Source: Bacillota bacterium
GTDB lineage: Bacteria; Bacillota; Proteinivoracia; UBA4975
Assembly: GCA_012727415.1 (NCBI GenBank)
Contig: JAAYHI010000072.1
Coordinates: forward strand, 1 to 7,374
Direction: 5' to 3'
DNA: 7,374 bases
Of this stretch, positions 1-7,132 are shown piece by piece (the stretch's first letter is position 1; each line of letters begins with the position of its first letter). A program made the position numbers and the translations under genes. The notes beneath the pieces were generated by a model. It did no database searches. It saw only the letters and a program-made list of their open reading frames with translations, and was not told the origin of the DNA.

Positions 1-572
1 CCAGCGATGAGCTGTTATTTACAGGACCATTGGTTCTTGGGGTCAGCGGCCAAATTATTGACTTTACTCCCTTTAAATACGGAGCCGCCATTGGGGCAAG
101 GACGGTAAAGGAGCTACACATAGCGGACCTGAAGGCGGATACTGTAATCACCATTGAGAACAAGGCAAGCTATCGGGAGTACTGCAGCCAGATGGATGAA
201 AACACCTTGGCAATCTACCTGGGCGGGTTTCCCGGCCCCATGAAAAAGATGTTCTTGGCAAAGCTGTATCTGTGGGCGCAGGCTAACATGCCCGACACAA
301 GCTTCCTCCACTGGGGAGATATCGACTTGGGGGGGGTCAGGATCTTCATGAATCTATGTACCGTGGTCCCCAGTCTCAAGCCCCATCTCATGGATGCCGA
401 GACCCTGTTGCAGCATCGGGACCGTTGTCAGCCCCTGGCCAAGGAATATGCTCGGCAACTGGAAGCCCTCTTAGATGACGGGCAGTACCAGCAATTCCAT
501 GATGTAATCGAGACAATGCTGCGAGAAAACATCCGCCTGGAGCAAGAGGGCATCGTTGCGCCCCTTGTTTAG
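1..572 (+). CDS. jetD: JetD-like Wadjet subunit (DUF2220), C-terminal part; gene enters from the left edge
   Basis: In Wadjet (JetABCD) systems JetD is the TOPRIM-like nuclease that cuts plasmid DNA gripped by the SMC-like JetABC complex. The frame is open to the left edge, so about 189 C-terminal residues are seen and the true start lies outside; the TTG at 30 is internal. The fragment has the landmarks of the DUF2220 C-terminal domain: TIENKASY at about 153-176, whose Glu is the expected first metal ligand, then YLGGFPGP, then HWGDIDLGG at about 309-335 with the paired acidic GDID motif, then PHLMD, and a helical tail ending in RLEQEGI. The catalytic half therefore looks intact. JetD is usually the last gene of its operon, which fits the hairpin just downstream. 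The family call is strong. That jetA, jetB and jetC lie upstream is inferred, because stand-alone DUF2220 proteins also occur. Confidence 0.85.
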   Translation, partial: SDELLFTGPLVLGVSGQIIDFTPFKYGAAIGARTVKELHIADLKADTVITIENKASYREYCSQMDENTLAIYLGGFPGPMKKMFLAKLYLWAQANMPDTSFLHWGDIDLGGVRIFMNLCTVVPSLKPHLMDAETLLQHRDRCQPLAKEYARQLEALLDDGQYQQFHDVIETMLRENIRLEQEGIVAPLV

Positions 573-654
573 CCACTGCTGGAACAGACCCGCATATCAA
601 ATATGTCAGAAAATCAGTTGCTTAAAACTAACCAGATATGCAAAGGAATAAACT

Positions 655-687
655 AAGCCGATGCGCGGTCTCCCGCCATCGGCTTTT
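655..687 (+). terminator. Rho-independent-type terminator after the jetD-like gene
   Basis: A perfect 9-bp stem, AAGCCGATG (655-663) with CATCGGCTT (677-685), is extended by an inner GCGG/CCGC stem around a TCTC loop, with one bulged C at 664. It runs into TTTT (684-687). The T tract is short, so termination may be partial. It lies 82 bases after the stop codon and separates the Wadjet end from the next gene. Confidence 0.65.
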
Positions 688-972
688 GGCATTCAGTTAT
701 TTGCAACCTAAGTAATCCGTAATGAACTGCCCCACAATTCCCCGAGGCAGAGGTACCTTTTTCCGAAAGCATTCTCCCGAGGGTACAGCCCATGCAAACC
801 AGGAGGATGAAATTCCCCGCGCAGTTCTGCACAGCGTTGCCGGCATTGTCCCGTCTCGCCTTTCCTCTGGATGGCAACATTTTGCAGCCTGCAGCTCCTG
901 GCGGGTCAGCCAATCTTTAGGTTTATACCAAGGCGCGGAAACTGGAAAGCAAAACCTTCCTAAAGCAGGGAT
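688..972. other. Spacer without a convincing gene
   Basis: Reading frames of about 85 to 140 codons are open on both strands here (plus 722-979, minus 697-1116). None has a ribosome binding site, none gives a protein with recognisable motifs, and the strands contradict each other. No tRNA, CRISPR or transposase signature was seen. The stretch may be the eroded remnant of a gene or a dispersed repeat, but I cannot show either. Confidence 0.4.
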
Positions 973-1001
973 TTGCTGAAAATTGTCGAACATTGTAGTA
1001 T
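973..1001 (+). promoter_or_regulatory. Possible sigma-A promoter of the helicase-nuclease-S24 gene
   Basis: TTGCTG (973-978) and TAGTAT (996-1001) are spaced by 17 bases, 24 bases ahead of the start codon. The -10 box matches consensus at 4 of 6 positions and the -35 box at 3 of 6, so this is modest support. A CGAAC sequence (987-991), identical to one half of a Bacillus-type SOS box, sits in the spacer. The second half-site (GTTCG) is absent, so LexA control is not shown. Confidence 0.35.
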
Positions 1002-1012
1002 CTCTGATTTCT

Positions 1013-1017
1013 GGAGG
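1013..1017 (+). promoter_or_regulatory. Ribosome binding site that fixes the start at 1025
   Basis: GGAGG stands 7 bases before ATG 1025. The frame also extends upstream to a TTG at 983, but that codon has no ribosome binding site and lies inside the putative promoter. The start is therefore placed at 1025, giving 816 residues. Confidence 0.85.
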
Positions 1018-1024
1018 CGATCCC

Positions 1025-3475
1025 ATGAACCTCAACCTGGAGCAGAAGCGACTGATCACCGCCACCCCCAGCGGCGCCGCGTTGATCCGCGGGGTCGCCG
1101 GCTCCGGAAAGACCACTGTTGCCGTGCATCGCGCGGGCTATCTCCTGAATAATTACTGCCTGGGCGAATCCGACCGGGTGCTTTTGGTTACCTATAACAA
1201 AACCCTGGTCAAGTACCTGCGTCATCTCTATGAGAAGGTCAATGTCGAGGAAGGGGCATATGTCAACCTCTTTGGCCCCAGCCAATCTCAGGTGGACATC
1301 ACGACCATTGACAGCATTTTCTACCGCTATTATTGCAGCCTCTTCCCAAAATCCCAGCGCCGGGAACAGCTGTACGGCAATAACAACAAGAAGTACCAGG
1401 TCATCAGGAACTGTATAGCCGAGTTGGCCAAGAAGTTTGAGGATACCAATATCCTGGACCCCAAGAATGCCAGCTTCCTCTTGGATGAGATAGATTGGAT
1501 TCGCTCCTGCAATTATATGGAGTTATCTGAGTACCAGAATGTCGACCGCCTGGGTCGCCAGAGCTTCACCCAATCTGAAGGTCCCCAGCGGTTGCGCAAG
1601 AATTCCAGAACCCGCCAGGCCATCTTCGAGCTGATGCTGGCCTACGATGCCCGTCTGGAGGAAGAGGGGCTCATCGACCCTAAGACCAGGGACATCCTGG
1701 TCTTAAAGAAGGCCCAGGAGCGACCTGAGCCGAAGTACACCCATATCATCGTCGATGAGAGCCAGGACCTGACCCGGGTGCAGCTGGAGTTTCTCAAGCT
1801 GTTGTACAAGCCGGGAGATTATTCCAGCCTCTTCTTCGTGGCGGATACCGCCCAGAGCATCTATCCCCATTCCTGGTTGGTGCGGGGGCGGAGCTTCACC
1901 AGCTTGGGCCTGGACCTGACGGGCCGTGGCAATGTGCTGAGCAAGAACTACCGGACCACCACCCAGATAGCCCAGGCAGCCTACAGCCTCATTGAGGAGA
2001 ACACAGAGATTGTCGAGGACGAGTACTATGTGGAGCCGGCTCTCCTGGACAAGCAGGGCCAGTATCCGGTGTACACGCACTTTACCTCCGAGCAGGAAGA
2101 AGCGGAATATGTTGCCCGGGAAATACACCAATTGCTGAATACATACCGCCCCGGCGAAATCATCGTCATCGCCCGGCTCAATCGGCAGCTGGAAATGGTC
2201 CAGCACGTACTGGAGGAACAGGGCCTGACCTGCCAGTTCTTAAAGGACAGGGAGGCCAGTTTCGACGAAGACTGCATCAAGCTGTTGACCATCCATTCCA
2301 TCAAGGGCCTGGAGTTCAAGGTCGTGTTCATCATCGGTCTCAATGATTCCGTCATTCCCCTCATCGCCTACACCGAGATGGACGAAGGTATGCAGGAGAT
2401 TACCGAGCGCAAACTCTTATATGTGGGGATGACCCGGGCTGCTGAGCTCCTGTACATGTCTTCCTGCGCCCAGCCCTCCCGCTTCCTAAAGAGCATCTCC
2501 CCCCAGTACCTGCGCCTGTCCAGCGGCAGCCGCTTCAGCCATCTGTACAATATCCGCCCCGATGAATACCAGTTCGCCGAAAAGATCCTGGACATCTACA
2601 GCAAGGAAGAGAAGGTCAGGCAGTGGCTGCTCCGGGAGTTGCAGGAAAAGTACAACTATCCCCGGGCCCTGTTGTCGGTGGAGTACAAGGTCAACAACAT
2701 GTCCCGCACCGGCTCGGTGGACATCTGTATCCAGGTAAGCCGGGACGGCAGGCTGGTGCCCTATATCTTCTGCGAGGTCAAGGCCCCCGGCAGCGGCACA
2801 AGCCAGGCCCTGGACCAGCTCAAGAGCTATATGAGCAATGCTAAGCATTGCCAGTACGGCCTGGCCACCGACGGCAGGGATATGGTCATCATCGATGCCG
2901 ACTTTAATCCCGTTGACGACATCCCGGCCTTTAACCGGTTCATGTTGCCCAGCACCATGGAAAGATACAGCTTCCACTGCTTCACCAGCAAGCGCAAGTT
3001 CAACCTGGTCAGGGACAGCAACCTGTCCCAGGAAGTGATAGTAGAAACCGCTGCCGGCAGCGAGGCCTACAGTGGAGACAAGTTGAAGCTCATTCCCACC
3101 TATGAGGGGATTGCCGCCGGCCAGCCCATCTACATGCAGGGCAGGAGCGAGGCCAGGTTCTACCTGCCCAGCGAATGGCTGCGGGGCAGGGAGAACTGCT
3201 ACCTCCTCCAGGTCAAGGGAGACAGCATGATCGAGGCCGGCATAGATGATCAGGACTATGTCCTTATTCAGCACCAGTCCACCGCCCAAAACAGGGATAT
3301 CGTGGCCGTGGCCATTGACGATGAGGCCACCCTCAAGCGGTTCGTGCGCATGGGGGATTCGGTACTGCTGATGCCCGAGAACCCCAAGTACGAACCCATC
3401 CAGCTCTCGGATAACCAAGCGCGGATTGTGGGAGTAGCTATTGGGTTGCTGAAGAAAGAGGCTAATTTAAGCTGA
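1025..3475 (+). CDS. SF1 helicase - HsdR-like PD-(D/E)XK nuclease - LexA-like S24 autopeptidase fusion
   Basis: This 816-residue protein should unwind and cut DNA and be able to cleave itself. Residues 1-490 are a UvrD/Rep-type helicase: Walker A GVAGSGKTT (23-31), Walker B DESQD (244-248), motif III ADTAQSIY (273-280), motif IV NYRTT (308-312), motif V TIHSIKGLEFK (422-432) and motif VI YVGMTRA (466-472). Residues 540-630 resemble the nuclease domain at the HsdR N-terminus, with E553, D566, E584-x-K586 and a QLKSY motif. Residues 690-816 match the LexA catalytic domain: cleavage-site IAAGQP with A698-G699, KGDSM with nucleophile S734, and DDEATLKR with base K771. No DNA-binding HTH is visible, so it is not an ordinary repressor. 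It is transcribed alone, by its own putative promoter, between a Wadjet end and a broken helicase gene. Domain assignments are strong. A role in phage defence or SOS-linked DNA processing is inferred, and whether self-cleavage activates or inactivates it is unknown. Confidence 0.9.
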   Translation: MNLNLEQKRLITATPSGAALIRGVAGSGKTTVAVHRAGYLLNNYCLGESDRVLLVTYNKTLVKYLRHLYEKVNVEEGAYVNLFGPSQSQVDITTIDSIFYRYYCSLFPKSQRREQLYGNNNKKYQVIRNCIAELAKKFEDTNILDPKNASFLLDEIDWIRSCNYMELSEYQNVDRLGRQSFTQSEGPQRLRKNSRTRQAIFELMLAYDARLEEEGLIDPKTRDILVLKKAQERPEPKYTHIIVDESQDLTRVQLEFLKLLYKPGDYSSLFFVADTAQSIYPHSWLVRGRSFTSLGLDLTGRGNVLSKNYRTTTQIAQAAYSLIEENTEIVEDEYYVEPALLDKQGQYPVYTHFTSEQEEAEYVAREIHQLLNTYRPGEIIVIARLNRQLEMVQHVLEEQGLTCQFLKDREASFDEDCIKLLTIHSIKGLEFKVVFIIGLNDSVIPLIAYTEMDEGMQEITERKLLYVGMTRAAELLYMSSCAQPSRFLKSISPQYLRLSSGSRFSHLYNIRPDEYQFAEKILDIYSKEEKVRQWLLRELQEKYNYPRALLSVEYKVNNMSRTGSVDICIQVSRDGRLVPYIFCEVKAPGSGTSQALDQLKSYMSNAKHCQYGLATDGRDMVIIDADFNPVDDIPAFNRFMLPSTMERYSFHCFTSKRKFNLVRDSNLSQEVIVETAAGSEAYSGDKLKLIPTYEGIAAGQPIYMQGRSEARFYLPSEWLRGRENCYLLQVKGDSMIEAGIDDQDYVLIQHQSTAQNRDIVAVAIDDEATLKRFVRMGDSVLLMPENPKYEPIQLSDNQARIVGVAIGLLKKEANLS

Positions 3476-3524
3476 GGATTGTATAGCCGGCGGCATTGTA
3501 GAAGGAGGAATGGAGTTGTTTTCA

Positions 3525-4587
3525 TTATTCCAAAGGTCTTTCAAAGTTTCTGTCGATGCCGAAGTGTTCCAGATAGATACCGTAGTCGGGAAGGTAGAAG
3601 TCCGGTTTATATTGGCTATGGGTTTTTGTTGCTACATCCAGCTTGTATGGTCGCTCGTAGGCGTAGTCGATTTTGTTTATGTATAGGTAATTGGCGATTT
3701 CCATTTCCTCAAAGCTCTTTACCTTTTCACCTTTGAATGTCACTATTTGATTGTCCTGGAGGTAATCACAGTACTCTCCCTCAGTTACAAACTCCATGGG
3801 GCTGTGAAACAGCTTATAGTAGGAGAGGAAATAGGTTAACATTATATCCCTATATTTCTGCTCTTTACTTAGGGCTGAAAATTGCTCCTCGACAAACTGA
3901 GTTAAATCTATGTTGGTTACGGTAGGCTGTTTCCCTTCGACCTGGGCGATAATTTCTTTACCCAGTTTGTGAAAGGTCATGGCATCAATATCTTTGCCAG
4001 TCTCTTTCTTGATCCGCTCAGACATTTCTGCAGCCGAGGCATTGGTGAAGGACAAAACCAGCAGTTCATTGGGCTGGTAGGAATATCTATCTAACAGATA
4101 TTTGACCTTGCCGACTATGGTCGTGGTCTTGCCACTACCGGCGCCGGCTATGACGAGATTGTTTATTTCATCCTTAATTATGCATTCCCTCTGTTGGTTA
4201 TCCAGTGACCTTCCTTCGATATTAGCGAAGAGGGCGTCATAACGCTTTTTTTCCCTGGATCGCGTTGTATTTTTTGCAGATATCATTCAGGGTGGCGCAT
4301 GTTTGTTTAAACTGGTCAATCTTGAGTTTGTTTCCCGGGGGTAGTTTGCGATACCGCCTGGTTTTTCTGATTCTTTCCTTCAACTCATGGACCGAGGATT
4401 TCCAGTCTGCTATGTTTTGTTGATCCATATACCTGGAATAGTCCATAATGCGGCCCAGTGCCTCGAGGGCATCTCGGCATTCCATGGCAATCTCATCCCA
4501 GGAACGAATTAGGTCGAGCTTTCGCTGTTTTCTTTTTTGTTTATAGGTGCTGTACCAGGAGGCAATTCTTCTGAACAATATACCCAC
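3525..4587 (-). pseudogene. Broken UvrD/helicase IV-like gene (frameshifted and 3'-truncated)
   Basis: Two minus-strand frames belong to one ancestral gene. The first (4587-4237, GTG start, weak ribosome binding site) encodes a basic, helical N-terminus. The second (open 4286-3525) carries SLDNQQRE, Walker A VIAGAGSGKTTT, motif Ia SFTNASAAEM and TFHKLG. It ends in a nuclease-like insert, EEMEIANYL, YERPY, YKPDFYLPDYGIYLEHFGIDRN, typical of large helicase IV-like proteins. The frames meet at seven consecutive A's (4246-4252). With six A's the reading would run GKK-RYDALF and give about 353 residues. The sequence then loses family similarity at about 3550 and stops at 3525, so Walker B and motifs III-VI are missing and it cannot be a working helicase. 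It converges with the helicase-nuclease-S24 gene 49 bases away but is a different subfamily. The frameshift could be a sequencing error; the truncation is not easily explained that way. Confidence 0.8.
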
Positions 4588-4611
4588 CCCTGATTGGTAA
4601 ATTGCATCTAC

Positions 4612-4640
4612 ATTCTATCACATTCTTTATTTTATAACCA
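4612..4640 (-). promoter_or_regulatory. Weak candidate promoter of the broken helicase gene
   Basis: On the minus strand, TGGTTA (4640-4635) and TAGAAT (4617-4612) are spaced by 17 bases. The -10 matches consensus at 5 of 6 positions and the -35 at 3 of 6. It is correctly placed 24 bases ahead of the GTG at 4587. The region is AT-rich, so chance matches are likely. Confidence 0.22.
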
Positions 4641-5072
4641 TTTGCCATAACACCTGGGTAGAGGGGGAGGGCAGACAGAATTGGGCAATATGGAAAGTCT
4701 GCACAAAGTGGTGCGAAAGGTTTTACTTTCCAGGCAGGACATTTTTTGAATACATTGAATAACATTAAAGAACCTTAATCTGGTAGGATTTTTCCTTAGA
4801 GTTATTTTGGGGTAGTTGCCCACTATTCGGGGCTAGCTTACAAGGGGCGTGCTTTGCCTAATACCTTGGGCATTTGCGCAGCAATAACAAAAGTTTATGT
4901 CAGGACTGTCTGATATTGTAATTACAGGGACTGGAGGGGGGATAGAATGTTTGGTGAGGCGGACAGGAATGGCCAGTTTATTGGTTGCGCTGGGTATCCC
5001 AAGTACAGGAATACTGCACAGGTAAAGTGAATCGCATGTTGCATATATTGTTATAAGTGTAAGTTTGGGGAA
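4641..5072. other. Intergenic spacer between divergent genes
   Basis: The broken helicase gene and the DUF262 gene face away from each other, so this spacer should hold upstream signals. Minus-strand open frames here lack ribosome binding sites and recognisable motifs. A plus-strand 42-codon frame (4897-5025) also lacks a ribosome binding site. Inverted repeats GCAGAC/GTCTGC (4671-4676, 4697-4702) and GGAAAGT/ACTTTCC (4692-4698, 4725-4731), the latter enclosing GCAC/GTGC, are present. No convincing promoter for the DUF262 gene was found; AT-rich sequence at 5040-5056 is the best place for one. Confidence 0.45.
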
Positions 5073-5080
5073 AGGGGAGG
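5073..5080 (+). promoter_or_regulatory. Ribosome binding site of the DUF262 gene
   Basis: AGGGGAGG lies 6 bases before a GTG at 5087. This supports the GTG as the start and matches the short N-terminal lead usual before the DUF262 core. Confidence 0.75.
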
Positions 5081-5086
5081 GAGCTT

Positions 5087-6907
5087 GTGGCAAGCACATT
5101 CAAGTCCAATGACGTACCTATCGCTGAGATTTTAAAGCAGATTGCGAAAGGGGAGACCCAGCTTCCAGATTTTCAACGGGGATGGGTATGGGATGAGGAG
5201 CGGATTATTGCTCTTATTGCCAGCATTTCTAATTCATATCCCGTAGGGGCTTTAATGTTCTTAGAGTATGGTGGGGATTCGGTCAGGTTTCACTACCGTA
5301 AATTTACGGGGGTAAAAGTGGATAATACTATCCCCAATATTTTAGTATTGGATGGCCAGCAGCGTCTCACATCGATTTACAGTGCGATGTATTCCAGGGA
5401 TGCGGTTGTCACTCGTACAGATAAAAACAAAGAAATTCAAAGGTTTTTTTATCTTGATATCGAAAAATGCCTGGATACTTCCACTGATCGCGTTGATGCT
5501 ATTATTTCAGTTCCGGAGGATAAAATAATCCGGTCAAATTTCGGGCGAGTTATCGATCTAGACGTAAGCACCAGGGATAAGGAGTTTGAAAACCACCTGT
5601 TTCCGCTGAATATAGTATTTGACTTCATTGAATGTGCTAAATGGCAGAATGAGTACCAGAAATATCACGGGTACTCGCCTGAAATATTGGATCGCTATGC
5701 GAGATTTAATGCTGAGATACTGGTGCCAATCCAGACTTATAATGTTCCTGTCATAACTTTGGGTAGGGGGACCCCTAAGGAAGCAGTGTGCCAAGTTTTC
5801 GAGAACGTTAATACCGGCGGGGTATCCTTGACAGTGTTTGAACTAGTAACTGCTATGTTTGCAGCAGATGATTTTCGGCTGAGGGATGACTGGGAAGAAA
5901 GAAAGGAACGCCTTGTTAATGAATCTGCGCTTTCAGTTTCCAACCTGGATGCAGCCGTATTATCTGTAGTGTCACCCACTGATTTCCTTGTGGCGGCTAC
6001 CTTGCTTTCCAGATACTACATCAAAGCTCAGGGTGGAGAAGCCGTTAGTTGTAAGAAGAAGGACGTCCTGCGCCTCACGCTTGGTGAATATAAGAACTAT
6101 AAAGAGCAACTAACTAACGGTTTTATCCAAGCTGCCAGTTTCCTTAAGGAGCAACGCATTTTTTCTGCAAGGGATTTACCATACAGCACACAGTTAATTC
6201 CCCTGGCAGTTATATTTACCATTCTGGGCAAGCAGGCTCATGATGTTTTTATTAAAGATAAGATTGCCCGTTGGTACTGGTGCGGCGTATTGGGCGAGAT
6301 GTACGGTGGCGCCAACGAAACCAGGTATGCCACTGATGTGACTGGTATGATGGATTGGATAAATGGCGGCGAGGAACCGGATACAATTCAAAGAGCATAT
6401 TTCCAGCCCACCCGGTTGCTTACCTTGCAGACCAGGCTCAGCGCAGCATATAAGGGGATAATGGCTCTGATTTTAAAAACAGGATGCTTGGATTTCATTA
6501 GCGGCAGCGCTATGGACTTCACTGTTTTCCTTGATGAAAGCACTGATATTCATCATATATTCCCGAGAGCATATTGCGAGAGCGTTGGGCTACCGAGATC
6601 GAGGTGGAATTCGATTGTTAATAAAACGCCGTTGTTCGCGAGGACTAATAGAATTATCGGGGGCAGTGCTCCCAGTGAATACTTGAAAAAAATTGAGAGA
6701 GATGGGCGTATCACTAAGGAGCAGCTAGACGATTATGTCGCTTCGCATCTTATCGACGTGTCATGCCTAAGGGAAGACGATTTTGACACTTACTTTATTA
6801 AACGGGCAAAAGCACTTTTGAAAGAAATCAGCTGCGCCATGGGCAAACCCATTGCCAATTTAGGTGGAAATGATGTAATAATCGGCTTTGGCAGCTCCTT
6901 GGAGTAA
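5087..6907 (+). CDS. DUF262-DUF1524 protein (GmrSD/SspE/BrxU-like DNA-targeting enzyme)
   Basis: The 606-residue protein joins the two domains that in GmrSD form a type IV restriction enzyme for modified phage DNA, and that recur in SspE and BrxU. The DUF262 part has LPDFQRGWVW (26-35), the DGQQR signature (89-93) used in nucleotide hydrolysis, and FENVNTGGVSLTVFEL (238-253). The middle is helical and of no clear family. The DUF1524 part carries the HNH-like signature DIHHIFPRAY (487-496), then NSIVNKTPL (508-516) and TNRIIGG (520-526), so the candidate nuclease histidines and asparagines are present. The start is GTG with a good ribosome binding site. It stands alone, with a terminator just downstream and no modification genes beside it, which fits a modification-dependent nuclease rather than a classical restriction pair. 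The base composition is more AT-rich than the helicase-nuclease-S24 gene. The family call is firm; the target DNA is unknown. Confidence 0.88.
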   Translation: MASTFKSNDVPIAEILKQIAKGETQLPDFQRGWVWDEERIIALIASISNSYPVGALMFLEYGGDSVRFHYRKFTGVKVDNTIPNILVLDGQQRLTSIYSAMYSRDAVVTRTDKNKEIQRFFYLDIEKCLDTSTDRVDAIISVPEDKIIRSNFGRVIDLDVSTRDKEFENHLFPLNIVFDFIECAKWQNEYQKYHGYSPEILDRYARFNAEILVPIQTYNVPVITLGRGTPKEAVCQVFENVNTGGVSLTVFELVTAMFAADDFRLRDDWEERKERLVNESALSVSNLDAAVLSVVSPTDFLVAATLLSRYYIKAQGGEAVSCKKKDVLRLTLGEYKNYKEQLTNGFIQAASFLKEQRIFSARDLPYSTQLIPLAVIFTILGKQAHDVFIKDKIARWYWCGVLGEMYGGANETRYATDVTGMMDWINGGEEPDTIQRAYFQPTRLLTLQTRLSAAYKGIMALILKTGCLDFISGSAMDFTVFLDESTDIHHIFPRAYCESVGLPRSRWNSIVNKTPLFARTNRIIGGSAPSEYLKKIERDGRITKEQLDDYVASHLIDVSCLREDDFDTYFIKRAKALLKEISCAMGKPIANLGGNDVIIGFGSSLE

Positions 6908-6965
6908 GCGAGAATGGGGCCAGGTCCGACCAAGGTTTTTACTCTGGTGAAGAAGAAAAGGTTTT

Positions 6966-7012
6966 ATGGACGCTGTCGGGATACTTACCCCCTCGGGCGT
7001 CCATTTGTTTTT
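6966..7012 (+). terminator. Rho-independent terminator after the DUF262 gene
   Basis: A perfect 8-bp stem, ATGGACGC (6966-6973) with GCGTCCAT (6997-7004), encloses a 23-base loop that can pair further through its GGG and CCCCC runs. It is followed by TTGTTTTT (7005-7012). It starts 58 bases after the stop codon. Confidence 0.75.
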
Positions 7013-7132
7013 GCATGAAAACGGGGTAAATAGAAATGGTCATGGCCAATGTTGTGCAGCAATGGCTGAGGGAGTGGCAATCTTTAAGCCGGATCAGAAT
7101 ACCATACATCCTTGCACAAGATGTTAATTATA

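Noticed and set aside
987..1003. LexA (SOS) box before the helicase-nuclease-S24 gene
   Set aside because: Only the CGAAC half matches; the second half reads TAGTA instead of GTTCG. It is kept only as a low-interest observation.
983..1024. Upstream TTG start for the helicase-nuclease-S24 protein (14 extra residues)
   Set aside because: It has no ribosome binding site and overlaps the putative promoter, while ATG 1025 has GGAGG at 7 bases.
697..1116. Minus-strand open frame of 139 codons, and plus-strand frame 722-979
   Set aside because: The two contradict each other, lack ribosome binding sites and have no recognisable family. The minus frame also runs into the helicase gene.
2486..3418. 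Minus-strand open frame of 310 codons
   Set aside because: It lies wholly antisense to the nuclease and S24 domains. Its composition is biased to Ala, Gly, Val and Leu and it has no motifs, as expected of the shadow of a GC-rich gene.
4897..5025. Plus-strand 42-codon ORF beginning MSGLSDIVITGTGGG
   Set aside because: There is no ribosome binding site before the ATG and no family is recognised. Its minus-strand counterpart is equally open.
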